Shown here: positions 5,739 to 5,833 of the stretch, piece by piece
Position numbering within the stretch: the first letter of the stretch is position 1
Layout of the letters: every line of letters begins with the position of its first letter
Assembly (NCBI GenBank): GCA_031281925.1
Contig: JAITES010000002.1
Span: 1 to 5,833 of the forward strand
DNA length: 5,833 bases
Reading direction: 5' to 3'
Source: Treponema sp.
GTDB taxonomy: Bacteria > Spirochaetota > Spirochaetia > Treponematales > Breznakiellaceae
The notes under the pieces: model-generated
The model's database searches: none
What the model was told of the DNA's origin: nothing
The model's input: the letters and a program-made list of their open reading frames with translations, nothing else
Translations under genes and position numbers: made by a program

Positions 5739-5833
5739 ATGAGCGACGCGGCAATGAATACAAAGGGATTCGGTATCGCCGGGGGCATACGGTTCTTTTT
5801 CAAAAATTTCAAATGGAGTGAACATTCCACGGG
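5739..5833 (+). CDS. N-terminal fragment of the probable ABC transporter permease, cut off by window edge
   Basis: Thirty-one codons are visible, opening MSDAAMNTKGFGIAGG and continuing with a basic, aromatic stretch (FFFKNFKW, 19-26). The ATG lies 3 bp after the ATPase stop, with AAGGGG (5724-5729) nine bases upstream as the ribosome site. A second ATG at 5754 lacks its own site. CUT2 permeases (RbsC/MglC/XylH-like) typically begin with a short basic cytoplasmic tail before the first membrane helix and follow the ATPase gene. The permease call therefore rests on position and general character; no membrane helix is yet visible. Confidence 0.6.
   Translation, partial: MSDAAMNTKGFGIAGGIRFFFKNFKWSEHST

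Noticed and set aside
5055..5825. A long minus-strand open frame (256 codons) antisense to the ABC ATPase.
   Set aside because: It lies opposite the second nucleotide-binding domain and the permease start, both clearly coding on the plus strand, and shows no motif of its own.

Overview
This 5.8 kb window is ordinary-looking bacterial chromosome with tightly packed genes. An AT-rich divergent intergenic region of 274 bp (1760-2033) separates two transcription units. The gene order, the TTG starts, the strong AGGAGG ribosome sites and the style of the TatD and Dus proteins are compatible with a host-associated spirochaete such as Treponema. That assignment rests on impression, not on a marker gene, and should be held loosely.

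Left unit (minus strand, 1759 down to 1): tatD, a metal-dependent hydrolase/deoxyribonuclease, followed 16 bp later by dus, a tRNA-dihydrouridine synthase that runs off the left edge with 322 codons visible. The 16-bp gap is an imperfect tandem copy of the last 16 bp of tatD. The unit has an excellent sigma-70-type promoter (TTGACT, 17 bp, TATAAT) and a leader of about 78 nt that can form two competing hairpins.

Right unit (plus strand, 2034 to the right edge): a Gfo/Idh/MocA-type NAD(P)-dependent oxidoreductase, a xylose-isomerase-like TIM-barrel 'sugar phosphate isomerase/epimerase', a double-domain sugar ABC ATPase of the ribose/galactose/xylose (CUT2) type, and the first 31 codons of what is probably the matching permease. 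The gaps are 9, 12 and 3 bp, and each later gene has its ribosome site on or near the previous stop codon, so this is almost certainly one operon. The likely logic is uptake of a sugar, cyclitol or glycoside by the ABC system, oxidation of a ring hydroxyl to a keto group, and isomerisation or elimination by the TIM-barrel enzyme. The substrate cannot be read from the sequence. Known precedents with this enzyme pair are inositol catabolism, levoglucosan catabolism and oxidative cleavage of glycosides.

The intergenic region carries divergent promoter candidates, including overlapping back-to-back -10 boxes, two inverted repeats and helically spaced T-tracts. I found no RNA gene, CRISPR array, insertion sequence or phage gene. 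No radically new system is evident. The best leads are the substrate of the catabolic operon, the tandem repeat at the tatD/dus junction, the tatD leader structure and the divergent promoter architecture.
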